Source of the DNA: Noviherbaspirillum sedimenti
GTDB taxonomy: Bacteria > Pseudomonadota > Gammaproteobacteria > Burkholderiales > Burkholderiaceae_D
DNA length: 64,000 nt
Assembly: GCF_003590835.1 (NCBI RefSeq)
Contig: NZ_QYUQ01000002.1
Span: 2,356,001 to 2,420,000 of the forward strand
Reading direction: 5' to 3'
Of this stretch, positions 9,008 through 17,948 are shown piece by piece (positions within the stretch are counted from its first letter, which is position 1; every line of letters begins with the position of its first letter). The notes beneath the pieces were generated by a model. That model was not told the DNA's origin, searched no databases, and saw only the letters and a program-made list of their open reading frames with translations. Made by a program: the position numbers and the translations under genes.

Positions 9008-10095
9008 AAGTTGCCATTGTCCATTATTGGTGGTTGAGTAATCGAGGTGGGGAGGCCGTAGTTTCAGCCTTGCTGGAATTATTTCCCGATGCTGATCTAT
9101 ATGTTCATGTCTGCGATGAAGCATTAGTGCGTGCGACCTTGGGCCCGGGATTCAAAGGGCAGATATTCACCTCTTTGATTTCCCGTCTTCCTGGAGCTCG
9201 CCGTCATTATCAGAAGTATCTACCTCTCATGCCATTGGCACTAGAGCAGTGGGATCTGACTGCTTATGATCTGATAATCAGCAGCGAGTCAGGACCAGCC
9301 AAGGGAATTGTGACCCGCCCCGATGCCCTGCATATTTGTTACTGCCATTCTCCAATGCGATATTTATGGGATATGTACCATGAGTATTTGGGCAAGGCAG
9401 CAATTCCGATTCGTTTACTTTTTCCGATCCTTGCGCATTGGTTACGCGTGTGGGATCGCGCATCGGCAGATCGCGTGGATGCATTCGTTGCGAATTCAAA
9501 CTTTATTGCTTCGCGCATTCGTAAATACTATCGCCGCGAATCAGAGGTAATTTTTCCGCCGGTCAATACAAGCGAGTTCGTAGCAGACCGACCACGAGGT
9601 GACTACTATTTATGCCTTGGCCAACTAGTCGCTTACAAGCGCTCTGATCTTGCGGTCGATGCCTTCAATCGACTGAATTTGCCATTGGTGATTATTGGCG
9701 AGGGTGAACTATATGCTGAGCTTAAGGCGCGTGCGGCACCGAATATCCGTTTTCTCGGGCGCCAGCCATTCTCTGTAGTCAAAGAGCATCTAGAGTGCTG
9801 CAAGGGCTTGATTTTTCCAGGCATGGAGGATTTCGGAATTGTTCCGGTCGAGGCAATGGCTGCCGGCGCACCGGTGATTGCTTATGGACGAGGCGGAGTC
9901 TTGGATACTGTGATTGATGGTAAGACAGGAATACTCTTTCATGAGCAAACGCTTGATGCACTCATTGAGGCGGTTCAAAAGGTAGAATCGGGTAATGTGC
10001 AATTTGATCCGAGCAAACTTCGCGCCCATTCATTACGTTTTGACAAAATAGTTTTCAAACAAAATATGCGAGACCTAATTAATAGCCAGCTATAG
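9004..10095 (+). CDS. Glycosyltransferase family 4 (GT-B fold)
   Basis: A 363-residue protein starting [10 protein letters not shown]. The start at 9004 overlaps the previous gene by ATGA and is preferred to the upstream frame extension at 8935. The N-terminal glycine-rich loop (NRGGEAV) and the C-terminal signature FPGMEDFGIVPVEAMAAG (around residue 272-289) identify a GT4 enzyme, likely a mannosyltransferase of the WbaZ/WbdC kind. That specificity is a guess from overall pattern. It is the last gene of this coupled set, followed by a 350-bp non-coding stretch. Confidence 0.85.
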   Translation: MKVAIVHYWWLSNRGGEAVVSALLELFPDADLYVHVCDEALVRATLGPGFKGQIFTSLISRLPGARRHYQKYLPLMPLALEQWDLTAYDLIISSESGPAKGIVTRPDALHICYCHSPMRYLWDMYHEYLGKAAIPIRLLFPILAHWLRVWDRASADRVDAFVANSNFIASRIRKYYRRESEVIFPPVNTSEFVADRPRGDYYLCLGQLVAYKRSDLAVDAFNRLNLPLVIIGEGELYAELKARAAPNIRFLGRQPFSVVKEHLECCKGLIFPGMEDFGIVPVEAMAAGAPVIAYGRGGVLDTVIDGKTGILFHEQTLDALIEAVQKVESGNVQFDPSKLRAHSLRFDKIVFKQNMRDLINSQL

Positions 10096-10449
10096 CTATT
10101 TTGTCATAAGCCAAATGGTAAAAATTTTAGTGGACACGGCTGCTTATTTACCATTCGAAATTTTCGATCAATTTTGATTTAACCTTGAACGAAAAATCCC
10201 CTCCCATGATGGATAGAGGGATAACCCAATTACTAAGACTTCCAAGCGTGACATGGGTTATATAAATATTTTGACCATGTAAGATATAGCTAAAAAGTCA
10301 CGCTAATGAAAAGTCACGCTAATGAATTATCTTCCCAAGCAAATATAGAAGACTCCAGAGCTAAAAATAGGCCTTGATGCTCCAATCGGACGTGGAAGAT
10401 ACCAACCATTTAATTATATTACCGAAGAATTTGTTTTTACGACATTAAT
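10096..10449. other. AT-rich non-coding gap with a 16-bp tandem repeat
   Basis: No supported gene on either strand. A perfect tandem duplication of AAAAGTCACGCTAATG occupies 10293-10308 and 10309-10324. Base composition falls sharply here and stays low to about 16.9 kb, which marks the edge of a segment with different ancestry. A promoter for the following operon is likely but not recognisable. Confidence 0.5.
10293..10324. repeat. Tandem repeat, two 16-bp units
   Basis: Two perfect head-to-tail copies of AAAAGTCACGCTAATG. Probably a slippage product, with no evident function. Confidence 0.8.
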
Positions 10450-10821
10450 ATGAAGCGCCTTATATTCGACCTTGATGAAACTCTCTGCACGACTATTGAG
10501 GGTGACTATCGAAATTCCGCCCCCAAAACTGAAATGATCGCAAAGATGCGTGAATATAAAAATTTGGGGTACGAGATTGCCATTAACACAAGCCGAAATA
10601 TGCGAACTTATGAAGGCTCGATTGGCAAGATCAATGCCAATACGCTGCCCATCATCATCGAATGGTTGAATAAACACCATGTTCCCTATGATGAAATATA
10701 TACAGGAAAACCTTGGTGTGGTACCGAGGGGTTCTATGTAGATGATAAGGCTATACGGCCTGAAGAATTCCTTTTGCTGTCTCATGAAGAAATCTGCCAC
10801 TTGGTGGGAATCAGGAAATGA
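10450..10821 (+). CDS. HAD-family capsule biosynthesis phosphatase (EcbF/BcbF type)
   Basis: A 123-residue minimal HAD hydrolase. Motif I is DLDET at residues 7-11 (nucleophile Asp7, acid Asp9), motif II is in the NTSRNMR segment near 47 and motif IV is VDDKAI near 96. The size and motif spacing match the capsule phosphatases of Haemophilus (EcbF) and Pasteurella (BcbF) capsule loci. Relatives in Campylobacter capsule clusters dephosphorylate small capsule intermediates. The stop overlaps the next gene by ATGA. The likely role is removal of phosphate from a small precursor made with its two downstream neighbours; the substrate is unknown. Confidence 0.75.
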   Translation: MKRLIFDLDETLCTTIEGDYRNSAPKTEMIAKMREYKNLGYEIAINTSRNMRTYEGSIGKINANTLPIIIEWLNKHHVPYDEIYTGKPWCGTEGFYVDDKAIRPEEFLLLSHEEICHLVGIRK

Positions 10822-12377
10822 TCCTCATTACATCAGGCGCATTTATCTCCACGGAGTTTCAAGTAGAACTAGGAAAACTGCCACCGGCTTTGGTACCTAT
10901 TGGCAATAAGCGGCTTTACGAGCATCAAGTCACATCGCTTCGTACTACTTTTCCGAATCTCGACATCTATCTCTCTATTACCGATGCGTACTCATTGCGT
11001 ACTACAGATGAAATTCTGTTAAAAAGACTTAATGTCAACGTAATTAGTGTACCTGATGGCCTGTCGCTCGGTGACTCACTGTTATATGTGATCAACAGCA
11101 TTGGCAAGTATGATGAAACCTTGCGGATTCTCCATGGGGATACTTACCTGAGCAAAATTCCGCTTTCTGAAAATGTAATAGCATTAGCCGAAGCGGAAGA
11201 CGATTATCCATGGGAAATTGAATCCGAGGATGCGACTAGCGAGAAGGTGTGGTGCGGCTATTTCTCCTTCAGCGACATAAAATTACTTGCCCGCTCTCTC
11301 TCCTCGGCTCGTGGTAAGTTTGTAGATGCAGTGCGCATATATCAGCGCAGTTGTCCGCAGCAATTCACGATTGTCGATGATTGGTTAGACATGGGTCATG
11401 TAAATAATTACTTCCGCTCTCGTGCCAAGATCACCACACAGCGTTCATTCAATGAACTTCACATAGCAGACGGCGTCGTGCTCAAATCCAGTTTCCAGCA
11501 TCAAAAAATGGAAGCAGAAGCTAATTGGTTTGCATCTCTCCCCTACTCTGTTAAGCGCTATGCGCCACAACTCATACGAAATGACTTAGACAACGGTCGC
11601 CGATTTTACGCACTTGAATACCTACCTTACTTGCCCTTGAATGAATTGTACGTTCACGGCAGTCTTCCACTGCTCTTCTGGCGTAGGATCTTCAACTTGG
11701 CAGACACAGTGCTAAATGACTTTCAGAACGCCGAGGTCCTCACTCACACTCAGAAGGAAAAAATTCAGTATGACTTCACCAAGTTGGTCTCAGACAAAAC
11801 CAATTTTCGCCTTTCGAAATTTGTGGAAGAATCGAACTACTGCCTCTCAGACCCAACCAGCCTGAATGGGAAACAACTCCCCTCATTGGAGCAAATCACT
11901 ATTGAGTGTCAGGGCGCCGCTCTAGAATTACCAATCCGGCCTGGTATATCCCATGGGGATTTTTGCTTCAGCAACATACTTTTTGATTCCCGTTCAAATG
12001 CCCTCAAGGTCGTAGATCCCCGTGGCATCAACGTGGATGGAGACTTGACTATTCTTGGTGATTTAAGATACGACGTTGCAAAGTTCATTCATTCTTTATT
12101 TGGGCTTTATGACCACATTGTCGCCGGTCTATTCACCTTACATGAACCCACCCCGCTTAACTTCGAATTCAAGATCCATTTGGACGATACTATTGCCGCC
12201 ATACAGCAAAGCTTTGAGAGAAACAATTCGCTGTTGCGCCTAACATCTCGACAGGTCATGCCACTCGTAATTTTACTTTTTATTTCTATGCTCCCCCTGC
12301 ACCGAGATAGACCTGAACGCCAACGAGCATTTCTTGCTAACGCGCTGCGACTATACGTTTTTTGGAAGGAAGTCTGA
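10818..12377 (+). CDS. Nucleotidyltransferase-like / aminoglycoside-choline kinase-like fusion protein
   Basis: A 519-residue two-domain protein. Residues 1-200 look like a nucleotidyltransferase-fold domain (ITSGAF start, LPPALVPIGNKRLYEHQV, then HGDTYL near 105), but the usual G-x-G-x-R loop is replaced. Residues 200-519 carry the phosphotransferase signature HGDFCFSNILF (about 378-388) and VVDPRG (about 398), as in choline/ethanolamine and aminoglycoside kinases. The fusion could phosphorylate a small alcohol or sugar and activate it with a nucleotide. Relatives occur next to EcbF/BcbF-type phosphatases in capsule loci. Substrate and activity are inference. Start and stop are coupled closely to both neighbours. 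Confidence 0.65.
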   Translation: MILITSGAFISTEFQVELGKLPPALVPIGNKRLYEHQVTSLRTTFPNLDIYLSITDAYSLRTTDEILLKRLNVNVISVPDGLSLGDSLLYVINSIGKYDETLRILHGDTYLSKIPLSENVIALAEAEDDYPWEIESEDATSEKVWCGYFSFSDIKLLARSLSSARGKFVDAVRIYQRSCPQQFTIVDDWLDMGHVNNYFRSRAKITTQRSFNELHIADGVVLKSSFQHQKMEAEANWFASLPYSVKRYAPQLIRNDLDNGRRFYALEYLPYLPLNELYVHGSLPLLFWRRIFNLADTVLNDFQNAEVLTHTQKEKIQYDFTKLVSDKTNFRLSKFVEESNYCLSDPTSLNGKQLPSLEQITIECQGAALELPIRPGISHGDFCFSNILFDSRSNALKVVDPRGINVDGDLTILGDLRYDVAKFIHSLFGLYDHIVAGLFTLHEPTPLNFEFKIHLDDTIAAIQQSFERNNSLLRLTSRQVMPLVILLFISMLPLHRDRPERQRAFLANALRLYVFWKEV

Positions 12378-12378
12378 T

Positions 12379-13110
12379 ATGTTTGTTATCCCTATGGTCG
12401 GGCTAAGCTCTCGCTTCTTTAAAGAAGGCTACAAAGTCCCAAAATATCAGCTACCACTGCACGGTACTACTGTGTTTTCCCATGTAATCGAATCGTTCCT
12501 GCATTATTTCGAATCTGACACCTTCATCTTCCTATGTCGCACGGACTACAACGCTCAAAGCTTCATTACTTCTGAGCTCGCGCGCATAGGCGTAAGGAAC
12601 TATGTCCTAGTGCCATTTGATCGTGATACTCGCGGCCAGGCAGAGACTGTTTATTTGGGTATCCGAGACTTAGCGCCCAATGAAGAACTCTACATATTTA
12701 ACATTGACACTTTCCGCCCCTGTTTTCGCAAACCTACTTTCGTTACAGAATGCGACGGCTACCTTGAGGTCTTTAGAGGAGATGGGGAACATTGGTCGTT
12801 CGTACTTCCAAGCAACAACGATAATGTCCTGCGCACCACGGAAAAAGACCGTGTTTCTGACCTGTGCAGTGACGGTTTATATTACTTCAAACGCAAGGCA
12901 GACTTTGATGCGATATTCGAAGCGGCCGTTAAGGAACAGGACACGGTTAAAGGTGAGTACTACGTAGCGCCTCTCTACAATCGTATGATTAAGGCAGGTA
13001 AGACCATCAAATATCACTTAATCGCTCCCGATGAGGTAGTGTTCTGTGGAACACCGTCTGAATACGAGGCGTGTGTGGTTACGGAGCACTACATTAGAAA
13101 TAAAAAGTAA
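12379..13110 (+). CDS. NTP-transferase family capsule biosynthesis protein
   Basis: A 243-residue protein starting MFVIPMVGLSSRF, right after a strong GGAAGGAAG ribosome binding site. The start at 12379 lies one base after the previous stop. The loop GLSSRF-x5-Y-x-PKYQLPL (residues 8-27) is a variant of the nucleotidyltransferase G-x-G-x-R...PK-x-L motif, and NIDTFRP near residue 108 fits the metal-binding Asp. The family is found in capsule clusters, where it probably activates a sugar or sugar-like phosphate. With the two upstream genes it forms a three-gene precursor module. The exact reaction is unknown. Confidence 0.7.
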   Translation: MFVIPMVGLSSRFFKEGYKVPKYQLPLHGTTVFSHVIESFLHYFESDTFIFLCRTDYNAQSFITSELARIGVRNYVLVPFDRDTRGQAETVYLGIRDLAPNEELYIFNIDTFRPCFRKPTFVTECDGYLEVFRGDGEHWSFVLPSNNDNVLRTTEKDRVSDLCSDGLYYFKRKADFDAIFEAAVKEQDTVKGEYYVAPLYNRMIKAGKTIKYHLIAPDEVVFCGTPSEYEACVVTEHYIRNKK

Positions 13111-13556
13111 TTGACCAAAGCACTATCTTTATAACCAGCGATAACGAACATCGCTCCGGTGTAAGCGCATTTCCGTAAGACGAGCATCGAAGGCACTGGC
13201 ATGCTGCCTGAACCATTGATGCAATACTCTTCCAAGCACTTACCTTGGCAGCTCAGACTAAAGTGTAAGGTGAAATGATTCGCTCTCGGTCGTCATCGTC
13301 ACGCCAGCCTATCAAATCACTGGGGATTAGTTGGCCTCAACTCAATCCATTCATGGTTAGTCAGCTCCGGATTCTCCTTCCAAAACACTTGACAATTGAT
13401 AAAAGATTTGTACGATCGATTAAGATTTTGGTAACCGTAGTTAAAAAACCCAGATGGGGTACGGTGACCAATTTTTTTATAACAAAAAATATCCGTAGAT
13501 TAGAAAATAAAAATGAATTTATTTCTAATTTTAGTAAAGAACGAACAGAAAAGAAA
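13111..13556. other. Region between the precursor module and the WavE-like gene
   Basis: About 445 bp. A reading frame continuous with the downstream gene begins at 13275, but its first 94 codons have no recognisable sequence and the conserved part starts later. It is therefore treated as probably untranslated. The 11-mer TTGACCAAAGC at 13111-13121 recurs at 14663-14673, so the two copies flank the first WavE-like gene. Confidence 0.4.
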
Positions 13557-14666
13557 ATGATATACAAATCATATATATCAAATGCATCAAGAAGAGTAAT
13601 AAAAACTTTAATCGGCTTATTGCTAAGATTAATTGCCAATGCGTTATCTCTTATCAAGCCTCATAACTTAATTAAGATACTGGGGAAACTAGCATATGAG
13701 TTAAACGAAAAAGGTGATGGTTTCGTAACATTTCACATTCGACCTAAGAAAGCGAATGAAATTGAAATCGACAGCATATGGAAGCAAAATGATGAAGATG
13801 TAGGTATTGTAGTGCAGGGGCCATATGTCTCTACGAACAACTTTACCTTAGAGACAGTGAAATTATACAAACGAATATTCCCGAACGCACAAATCGTTTT
13901 ATCAACTTGGGCCTCACATGAAGTTGAACAGTCAATGCAGGATCTACAAAAATACTGCACAGTAATTTATTCAACAAAACCAGAAACACTTGGCTCCCAT
14001 AATCTCAATCTACAAAAAGCCACGACCTTAGCCGGAATAAGCCACATGAAAGGTCAAGGTAGACTTTTCTGTTTAAAAACACGTACAGACCAAAGAATTT
14101 ATCGTCAAGGGGCTTTAAGCTATTTAAAAAGTCTGGTGGCAGCATACCCGGTAAAAAACAACACAATTTTGAATGGGCGAATTGTAGAACTGTCTATTAC
14201 ATCGTGTCGCTACAGACCATGGTCTTTATGCGACATGTTTCAGTTTGGATACACTGACGATTTATATTTGATGTGGGACTTTAAAAATGACCTTAGAAAT
14301 CGTTCTGCAAGCGAGTACGCCAGCAAACCTTATAAAGTTATTGATATTGTTAACGAGAATGTTGCCGAAATTTTTGTGCATCGGAATTTTGCAAAAACAA
14401 TTGGATTAAATGATTCTGCAGATTACCCTTCTTATTATGATTTTATTAAATCTGCTCTAATTTTGATCGACAAAGAAGAAGTAGATATCTTTTGGTCGAA
14501 ATATACCGCCCAAGAATATAATTGGGCAGGCATCCCTCAATATAATGAAAATCAATTGCTAGGTAGACTTTCACATTCAGACTGGCACATATTAATTTCT
14601 GAAATCAATAATCAACCAGACTTCAAAAAATTTGAGTACAGACTAAACGAGTATGAAGTACTTTGA
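13557..14666 (+). CDS. WavE-family polysaccharide synthesis protein
   Basis: A 369-residue protein from the ATG at 13557 (an in-frame start at 13275 would add 94 residues that look unlike protein). The WavE family hallmark VVQGPY is near residue 85, followed by LSTWASHE near 125 and the KTRTDQRIY segment near 175. WavE proteins are putative glycosyltransferases needed for LPS or capsule assembly in Vibrio and others, with poorly known biochemistry. It is very AT-rich, unlike galU or rml genes, consistent with transfer. A second WavE-family gene lies beyond the flippase. Confidence 0.7.
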   Translation: MIYKSYISNASRRVIKTLIGLLLRLIANALSLIKPHNLIKILGKLAYELNEKGDGFVTFHIRPKKANEIEIDSIWKQNDEDVGIVVQGPYVSTNNFTLETVKLYKRIFPNAQIVLSTWASHEVEQSMQDLQKYCTVIYSTKPETLGSHNLNLQKATTLAGISHMKGQGRLFCLKTRTDQRIYRQGALSYLKSLVAAYPVKNNTILNGRIVELSITSCRYRPWSLCDMFQFGYTDDLYLMWDFKNDLRNRSASEYASKPYKVIDIVNENVAEIFVHRNFAKTIGLNDSADYPSYYDFIKSALILIDKEEVDIFWSKYTAQEYNWAGIPQYNENQLLGRLSHSDWHILISEINNQPDFKKFEYRLNEYEVL

Positions 14667-14715
14667 CCAAAGCGGGGTCGCATCGAGAAAAAAGTGAAAA
14701 AAGAAAAACGGCGAA

Positions 14716-15996
14716 ATGAAAGATTTATTTAAATTCCGATACAACATTATCAATGCAATTGGAATTGCAATTGGAATGTTAAACGTGATTTTGATTTACA
14801 AAAACTATGGTTCTTCAGCGCAAAGTGACACATATTTCTTAGGTTTCACCATCTACGCCACATTATCATTAATTTATCAATTATTTTCCGAGCAATTCAT
14901 TTTTACTTATCGCGGAATAATAAGTGAAAAGGAAAAAAATCAGTTTTTGTTCACATACTTATCGTTCGCAACTATTGCCGGACTACTTTTAACAACAGTA
15001 ATTTTCTTTACCAAGCCATTACTTTTAAATATTTTTGCATTCGGTCTAACAGATGCCAGAAAGGAGATGGTTTTTGGTGTGCTAAGTATTTTCACAATCT
15101 CCCTTGTTTGTTATTTACCGCTCCAGATTCTGCTAGCAGTATTAAACGCAATAGATCAATTAGCAGTTTCCTATACTCTGACATTTCTACCTACATCATT
15201 TGTGACGATGGCATTGCTTTTTGATTCTGGAGTTGGAGGAATTAATGAGATGGCATATGCACATCTAATTGGCTCATGTTTAGCTCTCTTATTATCTTTT
15301 CTATTTACAATCAAGATAATTGATTTTAAATCCTTAACAATAAATAAGAAATTCATTGACACTGTTTTAATTGGACTTAAAGTCAGATTTGCCCACAATG
15401 TACACAATTTTTTTCTGGGATGGGCGATCACAAATTATCTTTCAATGTATTCCGCTGGCCAAGCTTCCTTATTTTTTTATGCAAAAAAAATATCTGATGC
15501 AGCACTTTCTGTTTCTTATGGACCAACACACAAATTACTGATTAATAAAATTGTTGATAGTTTAAAACACCATTCCATCGGAAACATTGAGGATTTACTA
15601 AGAAAAATTACCTACATATTTCCTGCATTTTTCTTATTACTTTACATTGCGGTATGCATTGTAGCACCCGAATTTTTCATAATAATTGGCAAACCACTTG
15701 ATAATAAAAATACATTGTTTGCAATACTTTTTTTCTTGTTCTGCGCAAATTCTTTAATTTCTATAGAAGTTGGTTACGCAATTATTAGCCAAGCAAATAA
15801 CAAATATTGGAATGTAGTAATCGCAAACTTGGGGTTCGTAATGTTGTTTACGATTTGCGCTTATTCCATTCAAAATATTTCCGGGGTCATAGGGCTATCG
15901 ATTTCAATGTTTATTGGACAACTGTCAAATTATTTTGTTAACAAATCTTATGCTAACAAAACGATCGCAGAAATGAAAAGGAATTTCTGCTCATGA
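14716..15996 (+). CDS. wzx: Lipid-linked oligosaccharide flippase (Wzx-like, MOP superfamily)
   Basis: A 426-residue, strongly hydrophobic protein with about 12 membrane segments and few charged residues. The N-terminal GSSAQSDTYFLG pattern resembles the MurJ/MVF branch of the MOP exporter superfamily. In this context it should flip undecaprenyl-linked repeat units across the inner membrane before polymerisation. Its AT content is among the highest in the window. The stop overlaps the next gene by ATGA. The family assignment is good; the substrate is unknown and MurJ-like alternatives cannot be excluded. Confidence 0.75.
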   Translation: MKDLFKFRYNIINAIGIAIGMLNVILIYKNYGSSAQSDTYFLGFTIYATLSLIYQLFSEQFIFTYRGIISEKEKNQFLFTYLSFATIAGLLLTTVIFFTKPLLLNIFAFGLTDARKEMVFGVLSIFTISLVCYLPLQILLAVLNAIDQLAVSYTLTFLPTSFVTMALLFDSGVGGINEMAYAHLIGSCLALLLSFLFTIKIIDFKSLTINKKFIDTVLIGLKVRFAHNVHNFFLGWAITNYLSMYSAGQASLFFYAKKISDAALSVSYGPTHKLLINKIVDSLKHHSIGNIEDLLRKITYIFPAFFLLLYIAVCIVAPEFFIIIGKPLDNKNTLFAILFFLFCANSLISIEVGYAIISQANNKYWNVVIANLGFVMLFTICAYSIQNISGVIGLSISMFIGQLSNYFVNKSYANKTIAEMKRNFCS

Positions 15997-16943
15997 TTAA
16001 AAATGATGAAATCACATTTGTTGTGCAAGGCGCAGTATCAGATAAAAGAGCAACCTTACTTGCTATATCCTCGATAAGAAAAAATTTCCCGGGCAGTACT
16101 ATTATCCTTTCGACTTGGGAAGGTTCTGATTTAACAGGGCTACAATATGATGAACTGGCACTGAGTCGTGACCCGGGGTCTTGTATCGTTGATGATTGTC
16201 GAAATATTTACTACAACATAAATCGGCAAATTGTCTCATCAAGAGAAGGATTAATCCGTGTCAAAACAAAGTATGCAGTCAAGACCAGGACCGATTGTTA
16301 TTTCAAATCCCCAGTGCTGATTAAGAAATATGAAAATGGTTGCAAAACCTATGGAATTGACGCTTCCGAGTCTAATAGAATTCTTGTCATTCGTGATTTT
16401 TTTAGAAATCCAAGACGACGATATCACATGGCATATCATGTATCCGATTTTTTGTTTTTCGGAAAAACTGAAGATATAAGAACGATATTCTCTTGTAAGT
16501 TAATGTCCGACACAGAGATAAGATGGTACTCAAATCATCAAATACCAACATCGGCTCCGTCCAAGACAGTATTACATCGATTCTCTGCCGAGCAACATTT
16601 GTGGATGTCTTTTCTACATTCAAAAAACTGGTCCTTTTCTATTGAAAATGCATATGACATTTCGGAAAGTGTTATATCCAACGCAGAAGCAAGTTATCGA
16701 CAATTCCTTTTAATATATTCCTCTATCTCACTGGATTTTTTTTCTATTAAACATAAGAAAATGTATCTTGTCTCGTATGACAGTTATTCCGCCAAAGAAA
16801 TTAAAAACATATATGTATCCAGATTTTCTCTAGCTCCATCATTTGAGCGAACACTACTTTTATACCTACATTCTGCAGGTCGAGCCATCAAATATACAGC
16901 ACGAGTTATTCTTGGATTCTTTCAGAGTCGAATCGTAAGCTAA
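15993..16943 (+). CDS. Second WavE-family polysaccharide synthesis protein
   Basis: A 316-residue protein that starts with FVVQGAV (residues 9-15), then ILSTWEGSD (about 36-44) and VKTRTDCYF (about 92-100), the three blocks shared with the gene at 13557. It is coupled to the flippase by ATGA. The C-terminal end runs directly up to IS3 remnants, so the last codons may not be original. Probably a glycosyltransferase for the same repeat unit, with unknown specificity. Confidence 0.7.
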   Translation: MIKNDEITFVVQGAVSDKRATLLAISSIRKNFPGSTIILSTWEGSDLTGLQYDELALSRDPGSCIVDDCRNIYYNINRQIVSSREGLIRVKTKYAVKTRTDCYFKSPVLIKKYENGCKTYGIDASESNRILVIRDFFRNPRRRYHMAYHVSDFLFFGKTEDIRTIFSCKLMSDTEIRWYSNHQIPTSAPSKTVLHRFSAEQHLWMSFLHSKNWSFSIENAYDISESVISNAEASYRQFLLIYSSISLDFFSIKHKKMYLVSYDSYSAKEIKNIYVSRFSLAPSFERTLLLYLHSAGRAIKYTARVILGFFQSRIVS

Positions 16944-16972
16944 GTTGTAACCGATGCTTGTCGGGGGCCTCC

Positions 16973-17086
16973 ATGATGGCCAGGATGAAGGAGCTGGAGG
17001 AAGAGAACCGGCGCCTGAAGAAGATGTATGCCGAGGAGCGCCTGAAGGCGGAAATCATTGCCGAGGCCATGCAAAAAAAGTGGTGA
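16973..17086 (+). pseudogene. IS3 orfA, C-terminal fragment
   Basis: Only the last 37 codons remain. They contain the leucine-zipper-like ARMKELEEENRRLKKMY and the end EAMQKKW that are typical of IS3 orfA proteins. The frame continues upstream to about 16960 without a start. Confidence 0.85.
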
Positions 17087-17347
17087 GGCCATCTTGCCGG
17101 CGCAAGATGGCCTACTGGGCAGTACAACAGAAATCGGTCAGCATCCACCTGGCTTGCCTGATGTTTGGCATCAGCCAGACTTGCTATCGCTACCAGGCCA
17201 AGCTGTCGGCGGAGAACGAAGTCATCGCCGACTGGCTGATTCGGCTGACCACCAACCAGCGCAACTGGGGCTTTGGCCTGTGTTTCCTGTATTTGCGCAA
17301 TGTGAAGGGCTTTCCATGGAATCACAAGCGCGTCTACCGCATCTATC
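17083..17347 (+). pseudogene. IS3 orfB (transposase), N-terminal fragment
   Basis: A GTG at 17083 starts VRPSCRRKMAYW, followed by the HTH-like FGISQTCYRYQ region and QRNWGFGLCF. The frame overlaps the end of orfA, where an A7 run (17072-17078) could serve programmed frameshifting. The gene is cut at 17347 by the IS66 insertion. The missing part is at 21256-21815. Confidence 0.85.
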
Positions 17348-17427
17348 GTAAGCCCCCGGTAATGTCATCTTGAGAAGCGCCTTAAGCATAAGGATCATGG
17401 TGCCCACCTAAAAACAGGTGGACATCT

Positions 17428-17548
17428 ATGACCGATACGAAGATCAGACGGCGCCGTTACGGCGCAGCGCTCAAGGCGCACATCCTGGCCGAATGCGAAC
17501 AACCCGGCATGTCGGTCGCGCGCGTAGCCATGGCCCATGGCATCAACG
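17428..17548 (+). pseudogene. IS66 tnpA, N-terminal fragment (element 1)
   Basis: A frame starting MTDTKIRRRRYGAALK and continuing to MAHGIN, the usual beginning of IS66 TnpA. It breaks at 17548, exactly where another IS66 end (GTAAGC) begins. Confidence 0.85.
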
Positions 17549-17622
17549 GTAAGCGATCCATTAACCCCAGCCTTGTCGCCCGCTCTTGAGGCCGGCATGA
17601 TATGCCCTGAGCTTAGGGCGAA

Positions 17623-17691
17623 TCAGGGCTTCTTGGCGGCGCCAGGCACTGGAACGAAGGCGATGCAGTTCACGACGTTAGCGCATGCCAG
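17623..17691 (-). pseudogene. IS66 passenger gene, C-terminal fragment
   Basis: Read on the minus strand this gives the end of the passenger protein (LACANVVNCIAFVPV..., stop at 17623). It was separated from the body at 20327-20767 by the IS21 insertion. Removing the IS21 element and one CCAG restores an open frame of 169 residues. Confidence 0.75.
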
Positions 17692-17696
17692 TGGGT

Positions 17697-17848
17697 ATTC
17701 CGGCCCATCGTGACCGCCGATTCCGGTCTATCGTGACCGGTCATTCCGGCGCATCGTGACCGCTCATTCTGGTCTATCGTGACCGATTTACAGCCATTCC
17801 CGGAATCGGCGGTCACGATACCAGAACCATCGGTCACGATACCGGAAT
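17697..17848. repeat. IS21 left-end multiple terminal repeats
   Basis: Four direct 20-bp repeats spaced 23 bp apart (consensus ATTCCGG-x3-ATCGTGACCG), then two copies in inverted orientation. They are presumably bound by IstA during transposition. Confidence 0.85.
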
Positions 17849-17948
17849 GGCGTCGTACGGCGCAGAAGTGGTGTTACGCATAGTGCAACCGAACGGGTAC
17901 GCTTCCAGCTTTTTGTCTGGAGACAGCGTGCCCGTACCAAGGATCAAT

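Noticed and set aside
13275..13556. 94-codon N-terminal extension of the first WavE-like gene
   Set aside because: No family-like sequence and no good ribosome binding site at 13275; treated as non-coding, though it cannot be fully excluded.
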